In this document: piece after piece, positions 9,086 through 16,623 of the stretch
Layout: every line of letters starts with the position of its first letter
Numbering within the stretch: position 1 is the first letter of the stretch
From: Allonocardiopsis opalescens
Lineage (GTDB): Bacteria > Actinomycetota > Actinomycetes > Streptosporangiales > Streptosporangiaceae
Length of the DNA: 64,000 nucleotides
Direction of reading: 5' to 3'
Assembly: GCF_003002095.1 (NCBI RefSeq)
Contig: NZ_PVZC01000004.1
Coordinates: 62,001-126,000 of the forward strand
Position numbers and translations under genes: made by a program
Notes under the pieces: generated by a model
What the model saw: the letters and a program-made list of their open reading frames with translations, nothing else
Told to the model about the DNA's origin: nothing
Database searches by the model: none

Positions 9086-9333
9086 CATCGCCGTGCCGAC
9101 ACACCGACGATAACCCATGGCGGCGGCCCTGTGCTCCCGCTTTACCCGCCCCGGGGCGGCCGCGCGCCCGCAGCACCGCAGACGCGATCGCGCGGCTCCT
9201 ATGGCGAGGCTCACACCGCCGCTGTTTGCCGCCGCCTGCCGCGCCGCCTATGCTGCCCAGACTGTCTTTGGGGGAGTGCGCGGCGGCCCGAGGGCCGGCC
9301 GCGCGGAACACACAGAAACGGGGGGTTACGGCA

Positions 9334-9774
9334 ATGACCCATGCCCAGCCCATCTCGGCGGACGCGGGCCCGCATCCGGCCGCCGAGCTGCCGGTCCGCC
9401 CCGGTGAGGAGCCCTGGAGCGAGGCCGAACGCACCGAGGTGCGCGAGCGCCTGCTGGAGGACATCGCCACCTACCGGGCCGAGATCGAGCAGGCGCAGGC
9501 CCAGCTCGCCGACCAATTGGCCGACTCCGTGAGCGGCGCCGGCGACGACACCGCCGACACCGGCGCCAAGAACTTCGCCCGCGAGCACAGTCTCGCGGTG
9601 ACCTACAATACGCGTGACCTGCTCGCGCAGAGCGAGCGGGCGATCGCCCGGATGGACGCCGGCACCTACGGTGCCTGCGAGTCGTGCGGCAAGGCGATCG
9701 GCAAGGCACGTCTGCAGGCGTACCCGCGGGCGGTGCTGTGCGTCCAGTGCAAGCAGCGCGAGGAGCGCCGCTGA
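9334..9774 (+). CDS. DksA/TraR-family C4 zinc-finger protein
   Basis: The product has 146 residues. A long helical region (about 30-105, SEAERTEVRERLLEDIATYR onward) leads into a zinc finger of DksA/TraR type, with Cys115, Cys118, Cys136 and Cys139 (CESCGK then LCVQCK). Family members bind the RNA polymerase secondary channel. Related actinobacterial genes just upstream of lspA are usually annotated only as TraR/DksA zinc-finger proteins. Start ATG 9334 has GGGGGG about 8 nt upstream; the open frame runs further upstream only through the ileS leader antisense. lspA follows after 29 nt. Confidence 0.88.
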   Translation: MTHAQPISADAGPHPAAELPVRPGEEPWSEAERTEVRERLLEDIATYRAEIEQAQAQLADQLADSVSGAGDDTADTGAKNFAREHSLAVTYNTRDLLAQSERAIARMDAGTYGACESCGKAIGKARLQAYPRAVLCVQCKQREERR

Positions 9775-9803
9775 GCGGCGGCTCCCACGATGGGGTCCCA
9801 TAG

Positions 9804-10517
9804 ATGACGGAGCAAGCGGCGGATGCCCGGCCGGCCAGGCGGCGGCTGGGCATCCTTTTCGGAGTATGGGCCGTCGCGCTGGCGGCCGACTTCACCACCA
9901 AGGAGATCGCGCTCGCGAACTACTCCTGGAACGACCCCGTCGAACTGCTCGGCGGCCTGCTGAACCTCACCCTCACCTTCAACTCCGGCGCCGCCTTCAG
10001 CTTCGGCACCGGCTACCCGTGGGTGTTCACCCTGATCGCCATGACGGTCACCGCGGTGGTCGTCTACTACGCGCCCAAGGTCTACAGCACCGGGTGGGCG
10101 GTCACCCTCGGCCTGATCCTGGGCGGCGCCACCGGCAACCTGGTCGACCGGCTGTTCCGGGCGCCGGGCTTCTTCCAGGGCCATGTGGTCGACTGGATCC
10201 AGGTGAACCTCTTCGACTTCCCCGTCTTCAACATCGCCGACTCGTCCATCTTCTGCGGCGCGGCCCTGGCGCTGGTGCTGACCTTCCGCGGCCACAACCT
10301 CAACGGCACCCGGGGCGACCGCCCCGAGGGCGAGGACGAGGACGCGGGCGGGCCCGGCGGCGAGGGCTCCGCCGAGGGCGGCGGGACGGGCGCCTCGGCC
10401 CGGACCGACGCCGAGGCGGCGGCCCCCGCGCCGCGCACCGAACCGGTGCCCGGCGACGCCGAGCCCGGGGCCGGCAGCGCCGAGAGCCCCGGTAGCCCGG
10501 GGAGCAAGGAGCGGTGA
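9804..10517 (+). CDS. lspA: Lipoprotein signal peptidase (signal peptidase II)
   Basis: LspA cuts the signal peptide from prolipoproteins after lipidation by Lgt (lgt lies at 35932). Four membrane segments are visible. The aspartate dyad is present: Asp115 in GNLVDRLFR and Asp146 in FNIADSSIF. The core ends near residue 170. A tail of about 65 residues rich in Gly, Glu and Ala follows, longer than in most LspA proteins and probably disordered. The stop overlaps the rluD GTG by 4 nt. Confidence 0.95.
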   Translation: MTEQAADARPARRRLGILFGVWAVALAADFTTKEIALANYSWNDPVELLGGLLNLTLTFNSGAAFSFGTGYPWVFTLIAMTVTAVVVYYAPKVYSTGWAVTLGLILGGATGNLVDRLFRAPGFFQGHVVDWIQVNLFDFPVFNIADSSIFCGAALALVLTFRGHNLNGTRGDRPEGEDEDAGGPGGEGSAEGGGTGASARTDAEAAAPAPRTEPVPGDAEPGAGSAESPGSPGSKER

Positions 10518-11449
10518 CCGTGACCGATCTGCGCAGCCTGCCGGTGCCCGACGGACTGGAGGGGGAGCGGCTGGACGCCGCCATCGCCCGGATGTTCGGG
10601 CTCTCCCGCACCCGCGCCGCCGAGCTGATCAGCGGCGGCGACGTCACCGTCGACGGCGCCCCGGCCGCCAAGTCCGACCGCGTCAGCGGCGGCTCCTGGC
10701 TGGAGGTCGCGCTGCCGCCCGCCCCCTCGGCCCCCGTGCCGGTGCCGCAGGCCGTGCCCGGCCTCGCCGTGCTGCACGAGGACGACGACATCATCGTGGT
10801 GGACAAGCCCGTCGGCGTCGTCGCCCACCCCACCCCCGGCTGGACCGGCCCCTCCGTCGTCGAGGGGCTGCTGGCCGCCGGGCACCGGGTCAGCACCAGC
10901 GGCGCGGCCGAGCGGCAGGGCATCGTGCACCGGCTGGACGCCAACACCACCGGCGTGATGGTGGTGGCCAAGAGCGAGTGGGCCTACAGCATGCTCAAGC
11001 GCGCCTTCAAGGAGCGCACCGTCGACAAGGGCTACCACACCCTGGTGCAGGGCCACCCCGACCCCTCGCGCGGCACCGTCGACGCCCCCATCGACCGGCA
11101 CCCCGCCGGCGACGGCCGCTTCGCCGTGGTCGCCGGCGGCCGCCCCTCGGTCACCCACTACGACACCATCGAGGCCTTCCGCGCGGCCAGCCTGCTCGAC
11201 GTCAGGCTGGAGACCGGCCGCACCCACCAGATCCGGGTGCACCTGTCCGCGCTGCGCCACCCGTGCGTGGGCGACCGCGCCTACGGCGCCGATCCCACCC
11301 TCGCCGAGCGCCTGGGCCTGCGCCGCCAGTGGCTGCACGCCGTCCGGCTCGGCTTCGAGCACCCTGGTGGCGGGCACTGGGTGGAGTTCACCAGCGAGTA
11401 CCCCCCCGACCTCCGGCACGCCCTGGACGTGCTGGCGGCCGAGAGCTGA
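10514..11449 (+). CDS. rluD: RluD-family 23S rRNA pseudouridine synthase
   Basis: The 311-residue enzyme has an N-terminal S4 RNA-binding domain ([20 protein letters not shown], then [12 protein letters not shown]) and an RluA-type catalytic domain. The catalytic Asp lies in [30 protein letters not shown] and [19 protein letters not shown] also match the family. Members isomerise uridines of helix 69 in 23S rRNA. The GTG start overlaps the lspA stop, and lspA-rluD is a common actinobacterial pair. Exact target uridines are inferred. Confidence 0.93.
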   Translation: MTVTDLRSLPVPDGLEGERLDAAIARMFGLSRTRAAELISGGDVTVDGAPAAKSDRVSGGSWLEVALPPAPSAPVPVPQAVPGLAVLHEDDDIIVVDKPVGVVAHPTPGWTGPSVVEGLLAAGHRVSTSGAAERQGIVHRLDANTTGVMVVAKSEWAYSMLKRAFKERTVDKGYHTLVQGHPDPSRGTVDAPIDRHPAGDGRFAVVAGGRPSVTHYDTIEAFRAASLLDVRLETGRTHQIRVHLSALRHPCVGDRAYGADPTLAERLGLRRQWLHAVRLGFEHPGGGHWVEFTSEYPPDLRHALDVLAAES

Positions 11450-11506
11450 CCGCTCCTGGCCGCCCAGAAGCCGCTCGCGGCCGTGGCGCGGGCCCGTCGT
11501 GCCGGC

Positions 11507-11512
11507 TAGCGT
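11507..11512 (+). promoter_or_regulatory. -10 element of a leaderless promoter (GIDE-domain gene)
   Basis: TAGCGT ends exactly 6 nt before GTG 11519, so transcription would start at or next to the start codon. No Shine-Dalgarno and no clear -35. Confidence 0.55.
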
Positions 11513-11518
11513 CGGCAC

Positions 11519-12286
11519 GTGGTCGATCCTGTTCTCGCGGCCGGTGCGTTCGTCGTGTTGGTGCTCGCAATCGCTCTCGCGCGCTGGTACGCCGCGTGGA
11601 GCCGCTACGACGCGGTGCGCCGCACGCCGACCTTGAGCGTCGCGGAGATCCGGCGGCGCCTGGAGTCGGCCGGGAGCGTGGTGGCCGAGGTGGTCGGCCA
11701 GGTCGGCGCCGACCCCGGCCGCGAACTCACCGCCCCGTTCTCCGGCCGCTCGGCCGTGTGGTGGCACACCTGCGTGGTGCGGCACTACTGGCACTACGAC
11801 TCCAACCACGACCGCGATCACGGCCCCACCCGCACCCGGCGCACGAGTGTGGCGGCCGAGAAGGCGTCACAGGCCCCGCTGCTGGTGACCGACGGCACCG
11901 GGACCGTCAGGGTGCTGCTCGAAGGGGCCCGTATGGTCATCGACGGTCTCAGCCATGACGACTTCGAGGAGGGAACGGCCCGGGCGGACGCCCTCGGAAT
12001 CGTGACGCCGCCCGGGAGCGGGCACATCGGATACGGCTTCCAGGAACGGCTCATCCGGGCGGGCGAGCAGGTCTGCGTACTGGGCGAGATCACCCGCGAG
12101 AACGGCGAGCTGCTCGTGCGTGCCCCGGAGGCCGAGCACTTCCTCGTCTCCAACACCTCGTCCCAGCGGCTGGAGGACGAGCTGAGAGGCGCGCACTGGC
12201 AAGCGGCGGCCATCGTGGTCCTGGTGCTGGTGTTCGCCGCCATAACGGTGCTGGTCGTGATGAACGCCCCCTTGACGCCGGCCTAG
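11519..12286 (+). CDS. GIDE-domain membrane protein
   Basis: The 255-residue protein has a membrane segment at each end (about 4-22 and 228-250). Between them is a GIDE-like region: ELTAPFSGRSAVWWHTCVV, then PLLVTDGTGTVRVLLEGA, ERLIRAGEQVCVLGEI and HFLVSNTSSQRLEDEL. The domain is named after a eukaryotic mitochondrial E3 ligase, whose RING domain is absent here. The bacterial function is unknown; the layout suggests a surface-facing domain held by two helices. The gene is probably leaderless. It is convergent with azlD, 15 nt away. Confidence 0.7.
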   Translation: MVDPVLAAGAFVVLVLAIALARWYAAWSRYDAVRRTPTLSVAEIRRRLESAGSVVAEVVGQVGADPGRELTAPFSGRSAVWWHTCVVRHYWHYDSNHDRDHGPTRTRRTSVAAEKASQAPLLVTDGTGTVRVLLEGARMVIDGLSHDDFEEGTARADALGIVTPPGSGHIGYGFQERLIRAGEQVCVLGEITRENGELLVRAPEAEHFLVSNTSSQRLEDELRGAHWQAAAIVVLVLVFAAITVLVVMNAPLTPA

Positions 12287-12301
12287 GGCCGCCGAGGCGG
12301 C

Positions 12302-12616
12302 TCAGCCCAGGCCGAGCAGGCGCAGCCCCGCCGCGACCGCGGCGGCGGCGAGGAGCACCACCAGGAAGGGCGCCCGCAGCAGCAGCGCGGCCACGGCCGC
12401 AGCCAGCCCGGCGAGCCGGGGCAGGTCGAAGTCGAAGGACGGGCCCGAGGTGACGGCCTGCTGGGCCACCAGGGCCGCCAGCAGCGCGACCGGCACGATC
12501 GCGGCGAAGTGCGCCACGACGGGGTGGTCGAGCAGGGCGCGCGGCGCCGAGAGCCCGGCCAGTTTGAGCAGGTAGCAGCCGACCGCGGTGCCCACGATCG
12601 CGATCCACAGGGTCAC
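12302..12616 (-). CDS. azlD: AzlD-family branched-chain amino acid exporter subunit
   Basis: A 104-residue, very hydrophobic protein with about four helices (LWIAIVGTAVGCYLLKLAGL, then FAAIVPVALLAALVAQQAV). It matches the small AzlD partner of AzlC-type permeases, which together export branched-chain amino acids or analogues. The GTG start overlaps the azlC stop by 4 nt, so the subunits are made together. Substrate is inferred from the family. Confidence 0.88.
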   Translation of the reverse strand: MTLWIAIVGTAVGCYLLKLAGLSAPRALLDHPVVAHFAAIVPVALLAALVAQQAVTSGPSFDFDLPRLAGLAAAVAALLLRAPFLVVLLAAAAVAAGLRLLGLG

Positions 12617-13380
12617 GGCCGGTCCCTTTCGTCCCCGTTGCCGTCCGACGGGCGCGCGCCCGCGGTCCGCAGCGCCTGCGCCGCCACCGGCACGGCGGCG
12701 GCCGCGGCGGCCAGCAGCACCGGCACGCCGGGCGGCAGAAAGGCGGTGGTGGCCAGCAGGATCGCGGCGCCGCCCAGCGCCACCCGCAGCCGGGTGCCGC
12801 CCTCGGTCAGCTGCGGCCACAGCAGCGCCAGGAAGATGGCCGGGCCGACCGCGTCCAGGCCGAAGGCGTCGGGATCGCCGATCCGGTCGGCCGCGACCGC
12901 GCCGAGCGCGGTGGTGGCGTTCCACAGCGCGAACAGCGTCGCGTAGGTCACCGCGAAGGCGGTGCGCGCCGACTTCGGGTCGGGCTGGGCGATGGCGACG
13001 GCGGTGGTCTCGTCGATCACGCCGTGCGCGGCGACCAGCCGGCGCAGCGGCCCGCGCGCCTGGAGCAGGTCGGCCAGGCGCAGCCCGTACAGGGTGTTGC
13101 GGGCGCCCAGCAGCAGCGCGCCCACCCCGCCCCACAGCGGGCTGCCGCCCCCGGCGACCACCCCGATCAGGGCGAACTGCGAGGCGCCGGTGAAGGCGAG
13201 CAGGCTCAGCACGCAGGTCTGCCAGACGTCCAGGCCGGCGGTGGTGGCCGCGGTGCCGAACGCGATCCCGGCCGGGCCGACGGCGAGTCCCACCGCCAGC
13301 CCGGAGCGGACGGGGGAGGGGTGGTCCCGCGGGGCGGGCTCCGCGGGTGCGGACGGCGGTGGAGGCTGTGCTTCGGACAT
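12613..13380 (-). CDS. azlC: AzlC-family branched-chain amino acid permease
   Basis: A 255-residue membrane protein. After a Pro-rich leader it shows the AzlC pattern: AVGPAGIAFGTAATTAGLDV, FTGASQFALIGVVAGGG and GARNTLYGLRLADLL. AzlC and AzlD form an exporter for branched-chain amino acids. The gene sits 10 nt after an AraC-type regulator gene on the same strand, which suggests a regulator-permease operon ending at azlD. Confidence 0.9.
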   Translation of the reverse strand: MSEAQPPPPSAPAEPAPRDHPSPVRSGLAVGLAVGPAGIAFGTAATTAGLDVWQTCVLSLLAFTGASQFALIGVVAGGGSPLWGGVGALLLGARNTLYGLRLADLLQARGPLRRLVAAHGVIDETTAVAIAQPDPKSARTAFAVTYATLFALWNATTALGAVAADRIGDPDAFGLDAVGPAIFLALLWPQLTEGGTRLRVALGGAAILLATTAFLPPGVPVLLAAAAAAVPVAAQALRTAGARPSDGNGDERDRP

Positions 13381-13390
13381 GCCGCCGACG

Positions 13391-14245
13391 CTAGCCGGGG
13401 CCGTGCTCCGCGGTCTTGAACGATCCTGCGCCCCGCCGGTACACCCCGGGCGACATCCCGGTGATCCGCTTGAAATGGCGGGACAGGTGCGCCTGGTCGG
13501 CGAAGCCGGTGGCGGCGGCCACCTCGGCGGGCCGCGCGCCGGTGCGCAGCAGTTCGCGGGCGCGGTCCACCCGCTGCTGGACCAGGTAGGCGTGCGGTGG
13601 CAGGCCGTAGGCGGCGCGGAAGGCGCGCAGCAGTGCGAAGGGCTCGGCCCGCACCGTTTCGGCCAGCTCGGCCAGGCTCGGCGGGTCCAGCAGCTCCGCG
13701 TGCAGGATGTCGCGGGCCGCCCGCACCTGCGCGGGCAGCCGGCGTGGCGGCGGGGGCGCGGCCGTGCCCGAGGCGTGCCGGGTGACCAGGGTGGCCAGCG
13801 CGGTGCGCAGCAGGGTGGAGGAGGCGAGCCGGTCGCCCTCGGCCGCGGCGCGGTGCGCGGCGCGCAGCCGCTCGGCCGTGACGGGGTCGTCGATGACCGC
13901 GTCGGTCAGCAGCGGGGCGCCGCGCCCCGCGCCCACCTCGGCGGCGATCGCCGTCATCAGCGCCACGTCGGGGCGGATCACCCGGTAGCTCCACCCCTCG
14001 GGAACCCCGGAGTGGCCGGTGTGCACGTCGCCGGGGTTGACGGCGCCGATGGCGCCGGGCCCGGCCCGGTGCAGGACGCCCCGGCACTCCCACTCCTCCA
14101 CACCCGTCTCGATCACCGCGACCGTGTAGCTGTCGTGGATGTGGCGGGTGAAGCGGTAGCGGCGGTAGCGCGCCGACACCAGTTCGACGGCCGGGTGGGC
14201 GGGGTGGTGCCAGAAGCGCACGTCCTCGCGGTCGGAGGTGATCAC
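13391..14245 (-). CDS. AraC-family transcriptional regulator (AzlC-associated)
   Basis: The 284-residue regulator has an N-terminal cupin-type sensor domain (YRFTRHIHDSYTVAVIETGV, GAIGAVNPGDVHTGH) and two C-terminal helix-turn-helices (SLAELAETVRAEPFALLRAF and VAAATGFADQAHLSRHFKR). AraC proteins with this sensor often control a neighbouring amino-acid exporter, here azlCD. The GTG start lies 6 nt after a minus-strand TAGCAT, so the mRNA is probably leaderless. The promoter is back-to-back with that of the GNAT gene, 50 bp between starts. Confidence 0.88.
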   Translation of the reverse strand: MITSDREDVRFWHHPAHPAVELVSARYRRYRFTRHIHDSYTVAVIETGVEEWECRGVLHRAGPGAIGAVNPGDVHTGHSGVPEGWSYRVIRPDVALMTAIAAEVGAGRGAPLLTDAVIDDPVTAERLRAAHRAAAEGDRLASSTLLRTALATLVTRHASGTAAPPPPRRLPAQVRAARDILHAELLDPPSLAELAETVRAEPFALLRAFRAAYGLPPHAYLVQQRVDRARELLRTGARPAEVAAATGFADQAHLSRHFKRITGMSPGVYRRGAGSFKTAEHGPG

Positions 14246-14251
14246 GTCCTC

Positions 14252-14257
14252 ATGCTA
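14252..14257 (-). promoter_or_regulatory. -10 element of the AraC-type gene
   Basis: On the minus strand TAGCAT is followed by 6 nt and then GTG 14245. This is a leaderless arrangement divergent from the element at 14284. Confidence 0.5.
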
Positions 14258-14283
14258 GGAAACGCCCGGTGCGCCCGGTGCGC

Positions 14284-14289
14284 TAGCGT
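14284..14289 (+). promoter_or_regulatory. -10 element of the GNAT gene
   Basis: TAGCGT ends 6 nt before ATG 14296. No Shine-Dalgarno; leaderless transcript expected. Confidence 0.55.
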
Positions 14290-14295
14290 CGGGCC

Positions 14296-14727
14296 ATGAC
14301 CGAGATCATCGTGGCCGCCACGGTCGCGGAGCGCGCCGCCGGCTTCGCCGTCCGCGAGCAGGTCTTCATCGGCGAGCAGGGCGTCCCGGCCGACATGGAG
14401 TACGACGCGCTGGACGACGCCGACTCCACCGACCACTTCCTGGCGCGCGTCGGCGGCGAGGCGGTGGGCGCCGCCCGGCTGACCGCCGAGGGCGGCACCG
14501 CCGCCCTCGGCCGGCTGGCCGTGCTGCCGCGGGCGCGCGGCGCCGGGCTCGGCGCCGAACTGGTCCGCGCCGTCGAGCAGCGGGCCCGCGAGCGCGGGTT
14601 CACCGCCGTCGAGCTGCACGCCCAGGTGCCGGTGCTGGAGTTCTACCGGGCGCTGGGCTACACCGCGCACGGCGAGGAGTTCGAGGAGGCGGGCATCCCG
14701 CACGTCGAGATGCGCAAGGAGCTGTGA
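14296..14727 (+). CDS. GNAT-family N-acetyltransferase
   Basis: The 143-residue protein has the GNAT fold of the ElaA/YjcF type: FAVREQVFIGEQGVP at residues 17-31 and the acetyl-CoA loop LGRLAVLPRARGAGLGAELV. VPVLEFYRALGYTAHGEEF then leads to IPHVEMRKEL at the C-terminus. Substrate is not predictable. It is leaderless and has its own promoter, divergent from the AraC gene. Confidence 0.88.
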   Translation: MTEIIVAATVAERAAGFAVREQVFIGEQGVPADMEYDALDDADSTDHFLARVGGEAVGAARLTAEGGTAALGRLAVLPRARGAGLGAELVRAVEQRARERGFTAVELHAQVPVLEFYRALGYTAHGEEFEEAGIPHVEMRKEL

Positions 14728-14761
14728 GCGCGCCCCGGGCGACGGCGCGGCGGCCGCTCCG

Positions 14762-14767
14762 TAGGCT
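14762..14767 (+). promoter_or_regulatory. -10 element of the LON-domain gene
   Basis: TAGGCT ends 6 nt before GTG 14774, again a leaderless spacing. Confidence 0.5.
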
Positions 14768-14773
14768 GGCGAC

Positions 14774-15451
14774 GTGACCCGACAGATGCCGCTTTTCCCC
14801 CTGGGCACCGTCCTGTTCCCCGGGATGGTCGTCACGCTGAGCATTTTCGAGGAGCGCTACCGCAGGCTCGTGGCCGACCTGCTGGAGGAGCCCGAGGACG
14901 CCGACCGGGGCTTCGGGGTGGTGGCCATCCGGCTCGGCCGCGAGGTCGGCTCGGGGACCCCGCACCGGATGGCGTCGGTGGGCTGCGTGGCCGAACTGCA
15001 ACGCGCCCAGCACCACGACGACGGGCGCTACACCCTCACCGTCAGCGGCGGCAGCCGGTTCCGCACCGACGAGCTGTTCGAGCCCGACGACCCCGACGGC
15101 TACCTGCGCGCCTCGGTGACCGTGCTGCCCGACGCCGTGGGCGACAACGCCGACGCCCTCGCCGAGGTGGTGGCCCGCCGCTTCAAGCGCTACGGCGAGC
15201 GCCTGGCCGCGGCCGGGATCGCCGCCGTCGCCTCCGTCGAGCTGCCCTCCGACCCGCTGCGGCTGTCCTACGCCGTCGCGGGCGCCCTGCTGGTCGACCC
15301 GGGCGACAAGCAGCGGCTGCTGCAGGCCGAGCACGCCGCCGCCCGGCTGGCTGACGAGGCCGAGCTGCTGGCCGGGGAGTCGCGGCTGCTGAAGTCGCTG
15401 CGCACCCTGCCCGCTGGGCAGTTCCTGGACACGGGGGTGAGCCTGAATTGA
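14774..15451 (+). CDS. LON substrate-binding-domain protein (no protease domain)
   Basis: The 225 residues match only the N-terminal substrate-recognition domain of Lon: MPLFPLGTVLFPGMVVTLSI, then FEERYRRLVADLLEE and GYLRASVTVLPD. ATPase and protease domains are absent, which is normal for this stand-alone family. Its role is unknown. The stop overlaps the TTG start of the next gene by 3 nt. Confidence 0.88.
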   Translation: MTRQMPLFPLGTVLFPGMVVTLSIFEERYRRLVADLLEEPEDADRGFGVVAIRLGREVGSGTPHRMASVGCVAELQRAQHHDDGRYTLTVSGGSRFRTDELFEPDDPDGYLRASVTVLPDAVGDNADALAEVVARRFKRYGERLAAAGIAAVASVELPSDPLRLSYAVAGALLVDPGDKQRLLQAEHAAARLADEAELLAGESRLLKSLRTLPAGQFLDTGVSLN

Positions 15452-15978
15452 GCCGCAGGAAATCCGCCGGCCGCTCCGGCGGCACGCCCGCCGCGGTGGC
15501 GGCCGAACGCGCCGGGGTGGCGTTCACCCTGCACCCGTACGAGTCGGGCGGCGGGGCCGAGGGCGCCTCGGCCGGCTACGGCGAGGAGGCGGCCCAGGCG
15601 CTGGGCCTCGGCCGCGACCGGATCTTCAAGACCCTGGTGGCCAGCGTCGACGGCGCGCTGACCGTCGCGGTGGTGCCGGTGTCGGGCAGCCTCGACCTCA
15701 AGGCGCTGGCCGGGGCGGTGGGCGGCAAGCGCGCCGAGATGGCCGATCCCGCGGCCGCCGAGCGGGCCACCGGCTACGTGGTGGGCGGCATCAGCCCGCT
15801 CGGGCAGCGCCGCGCGCTGCCGTGCGTGGTGGACGCGAGCGCGTCGGCGCACCCCACCGTGTTCGTGTCGGCCGGGCGGCGCGGCCTACAGCTGGAGATC
15901 GCGCCGGACGACCTCGTCCGGCTGGCCGGCGCCCGCACCGCCGCCATCGCCAGGCCCGCCCGCGACCGCAGCGGCTGA
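15448..15978 (+). CDS. ybaK: YbaK/EbsC-type Cys-tRNA(Pro) deacylase
   Basis: The enzyme hydrolyses Cys mischarged on tRNA-Pro. The 176-residue product has the YbaK fold: IFKTLVASVDGALTVAVVPV with the conserved Lys, the GYVVGGISPLGQRRALP loop, and VFVSAGRRGLQLEIAPDDLV. The TTG start overlaps the LON-domain gene, so the two are coupled. The last 93 nt lie opposite the 3' end of the convergent membrane-protein gene. Confidence 0.92.
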   Translation: MSRRKSAGRSGGTPAAVAAERAGVAFTLHPYESGGGAEGASAGYGEEAAQALGLGRDRIFKTLVASVDGALTVAVVPVSGSLDLKALAGAVGGKRAEMADPAAAERATGYVVGGISPLGQRRALPCVVDASASAHPTVFVSAGRRGLQLEIAPDDLVRLAGARTAAIARPARDRSG

Positions 15979-16578
15979 GCCGTCCGGCACGGCCGCGGAG
16001 GCCGGCGCCTGCCCGGCCGCCGACCAGCGCGCCCACACCAGCGCGATCAGTTCGAGGATCGTGTACTCCATCGCCGCGCCCAGCGGCCACAGCACCACCG
16101 CCGCCACGGCGCGCAGCCGCAGCGGTGCGGGCACCTCCTCGCCCTCGGCCGCCGCCGCCAGCGCGGCCTGGTAGCCGGGCAGGTCAAGGTTGTAGGCGAC
16201 CGCAGCGGCCAGCAGTGACGCGGCCAGCGAGCCGGCCACCACCCCGAGCAGCACGCTGGTGGAGTGCGAGCGGCCGGTGCGCTCCGACCGCCGGCGGTGC
16301 ACGGCGTAGCCGACGTAGCCGCTGATCAGGCCGGCCGCCAGCGCCATCAGCGCGAAGCGCCCGTCGGCGGCGAACTCCACCCCGGAGTTGCCCAGCACCG
16401 GCCGCGGCCCCTCGGCGGTGACCGCCATCGAGGCGCGCGGCGCGATCAGCCACCACACCAGCCCGACCGGCGGGCCCGCGGCCGCGACCGCGAGCGCCGG
16501 CACCACCAGTGCGCGCAGGCGGCGCGGCCGCGCGCCGGCGGGATGACCGTCGAGTCCGGTTCGCCCGGTGAGCCCCAT
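15886..16578 (-). CDS. Four-helix membrane protein, DUF2567-like
   Basis: The 230-residue protein shows four hydrophobic segments (LVVPALAVAAAGPPVGLVWW; ALMALAAGLISGYVGYAV; TSVLLGVVAGSLAASLLAA; RAVAAVVLWPLGAAMEYTI) and the pattern GVEFAADGRFALMALAAG, which resembles DUF2567 proteins of actinobacteria. Function is unknown. ATG 16578 is preferred over an upstream TTG because a minus-strand TATCCT overlaps the TTG and ends 8 nt before the ATG. The Gly/Ala-rich tail reads into the opposite strand of ybaK for 93 nt, which suggests a stop lost and regained further on. Confidence 0.68.
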   Translation of the reverse strand: MGLTGRTGLDGHPAGARPRRLRALVVPALAVAAAGPPVGLVWWLIAPRASMAVTAEGPRPVLGNSGVEFAADGRFALMALAAGLISGYVGYAVHRRRSERTGRSHSTSVLLGVVAGSLAASLLAAAVAYNLDLPGYQAALAAAAEGEEVPAPLRLRAVAAVVLWPLGAAMEYTILELIALVWARWSAAGQAPASAAVPDGSAAAVAGGPGDGGGAGAGQPDEVVRRDLQL

Positions 16579-16586
16579 GGACCGCA

Positions 16587-16592
16587 AGGATA
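16587..16592 (-). promoter_or_regulatory. -10 element of the DUF2567-like gene
   Basis: TATCCT on the minus strand ends 8 nt before ATG 16578. It is divergent from the TAAGCT at 16610. Confidence 0.45.
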
Positions 16593-16609
16593 GAACGGCC
16601 GCGAGGTCG

Positions 16610-16615
16610 TAAGCT
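16610..16615 (+). promoter_or_regulatory. -10 element of the GMC oxidoreductase gene
   Basis: TAAGCT ends 8 nt before GTG 16624 and only 2 nt before an in-frame TTG at 16618, so the GTG is the better leaderless start. Confidence 0.45.
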
Positions 16616-16623
16616 CATTGGCC

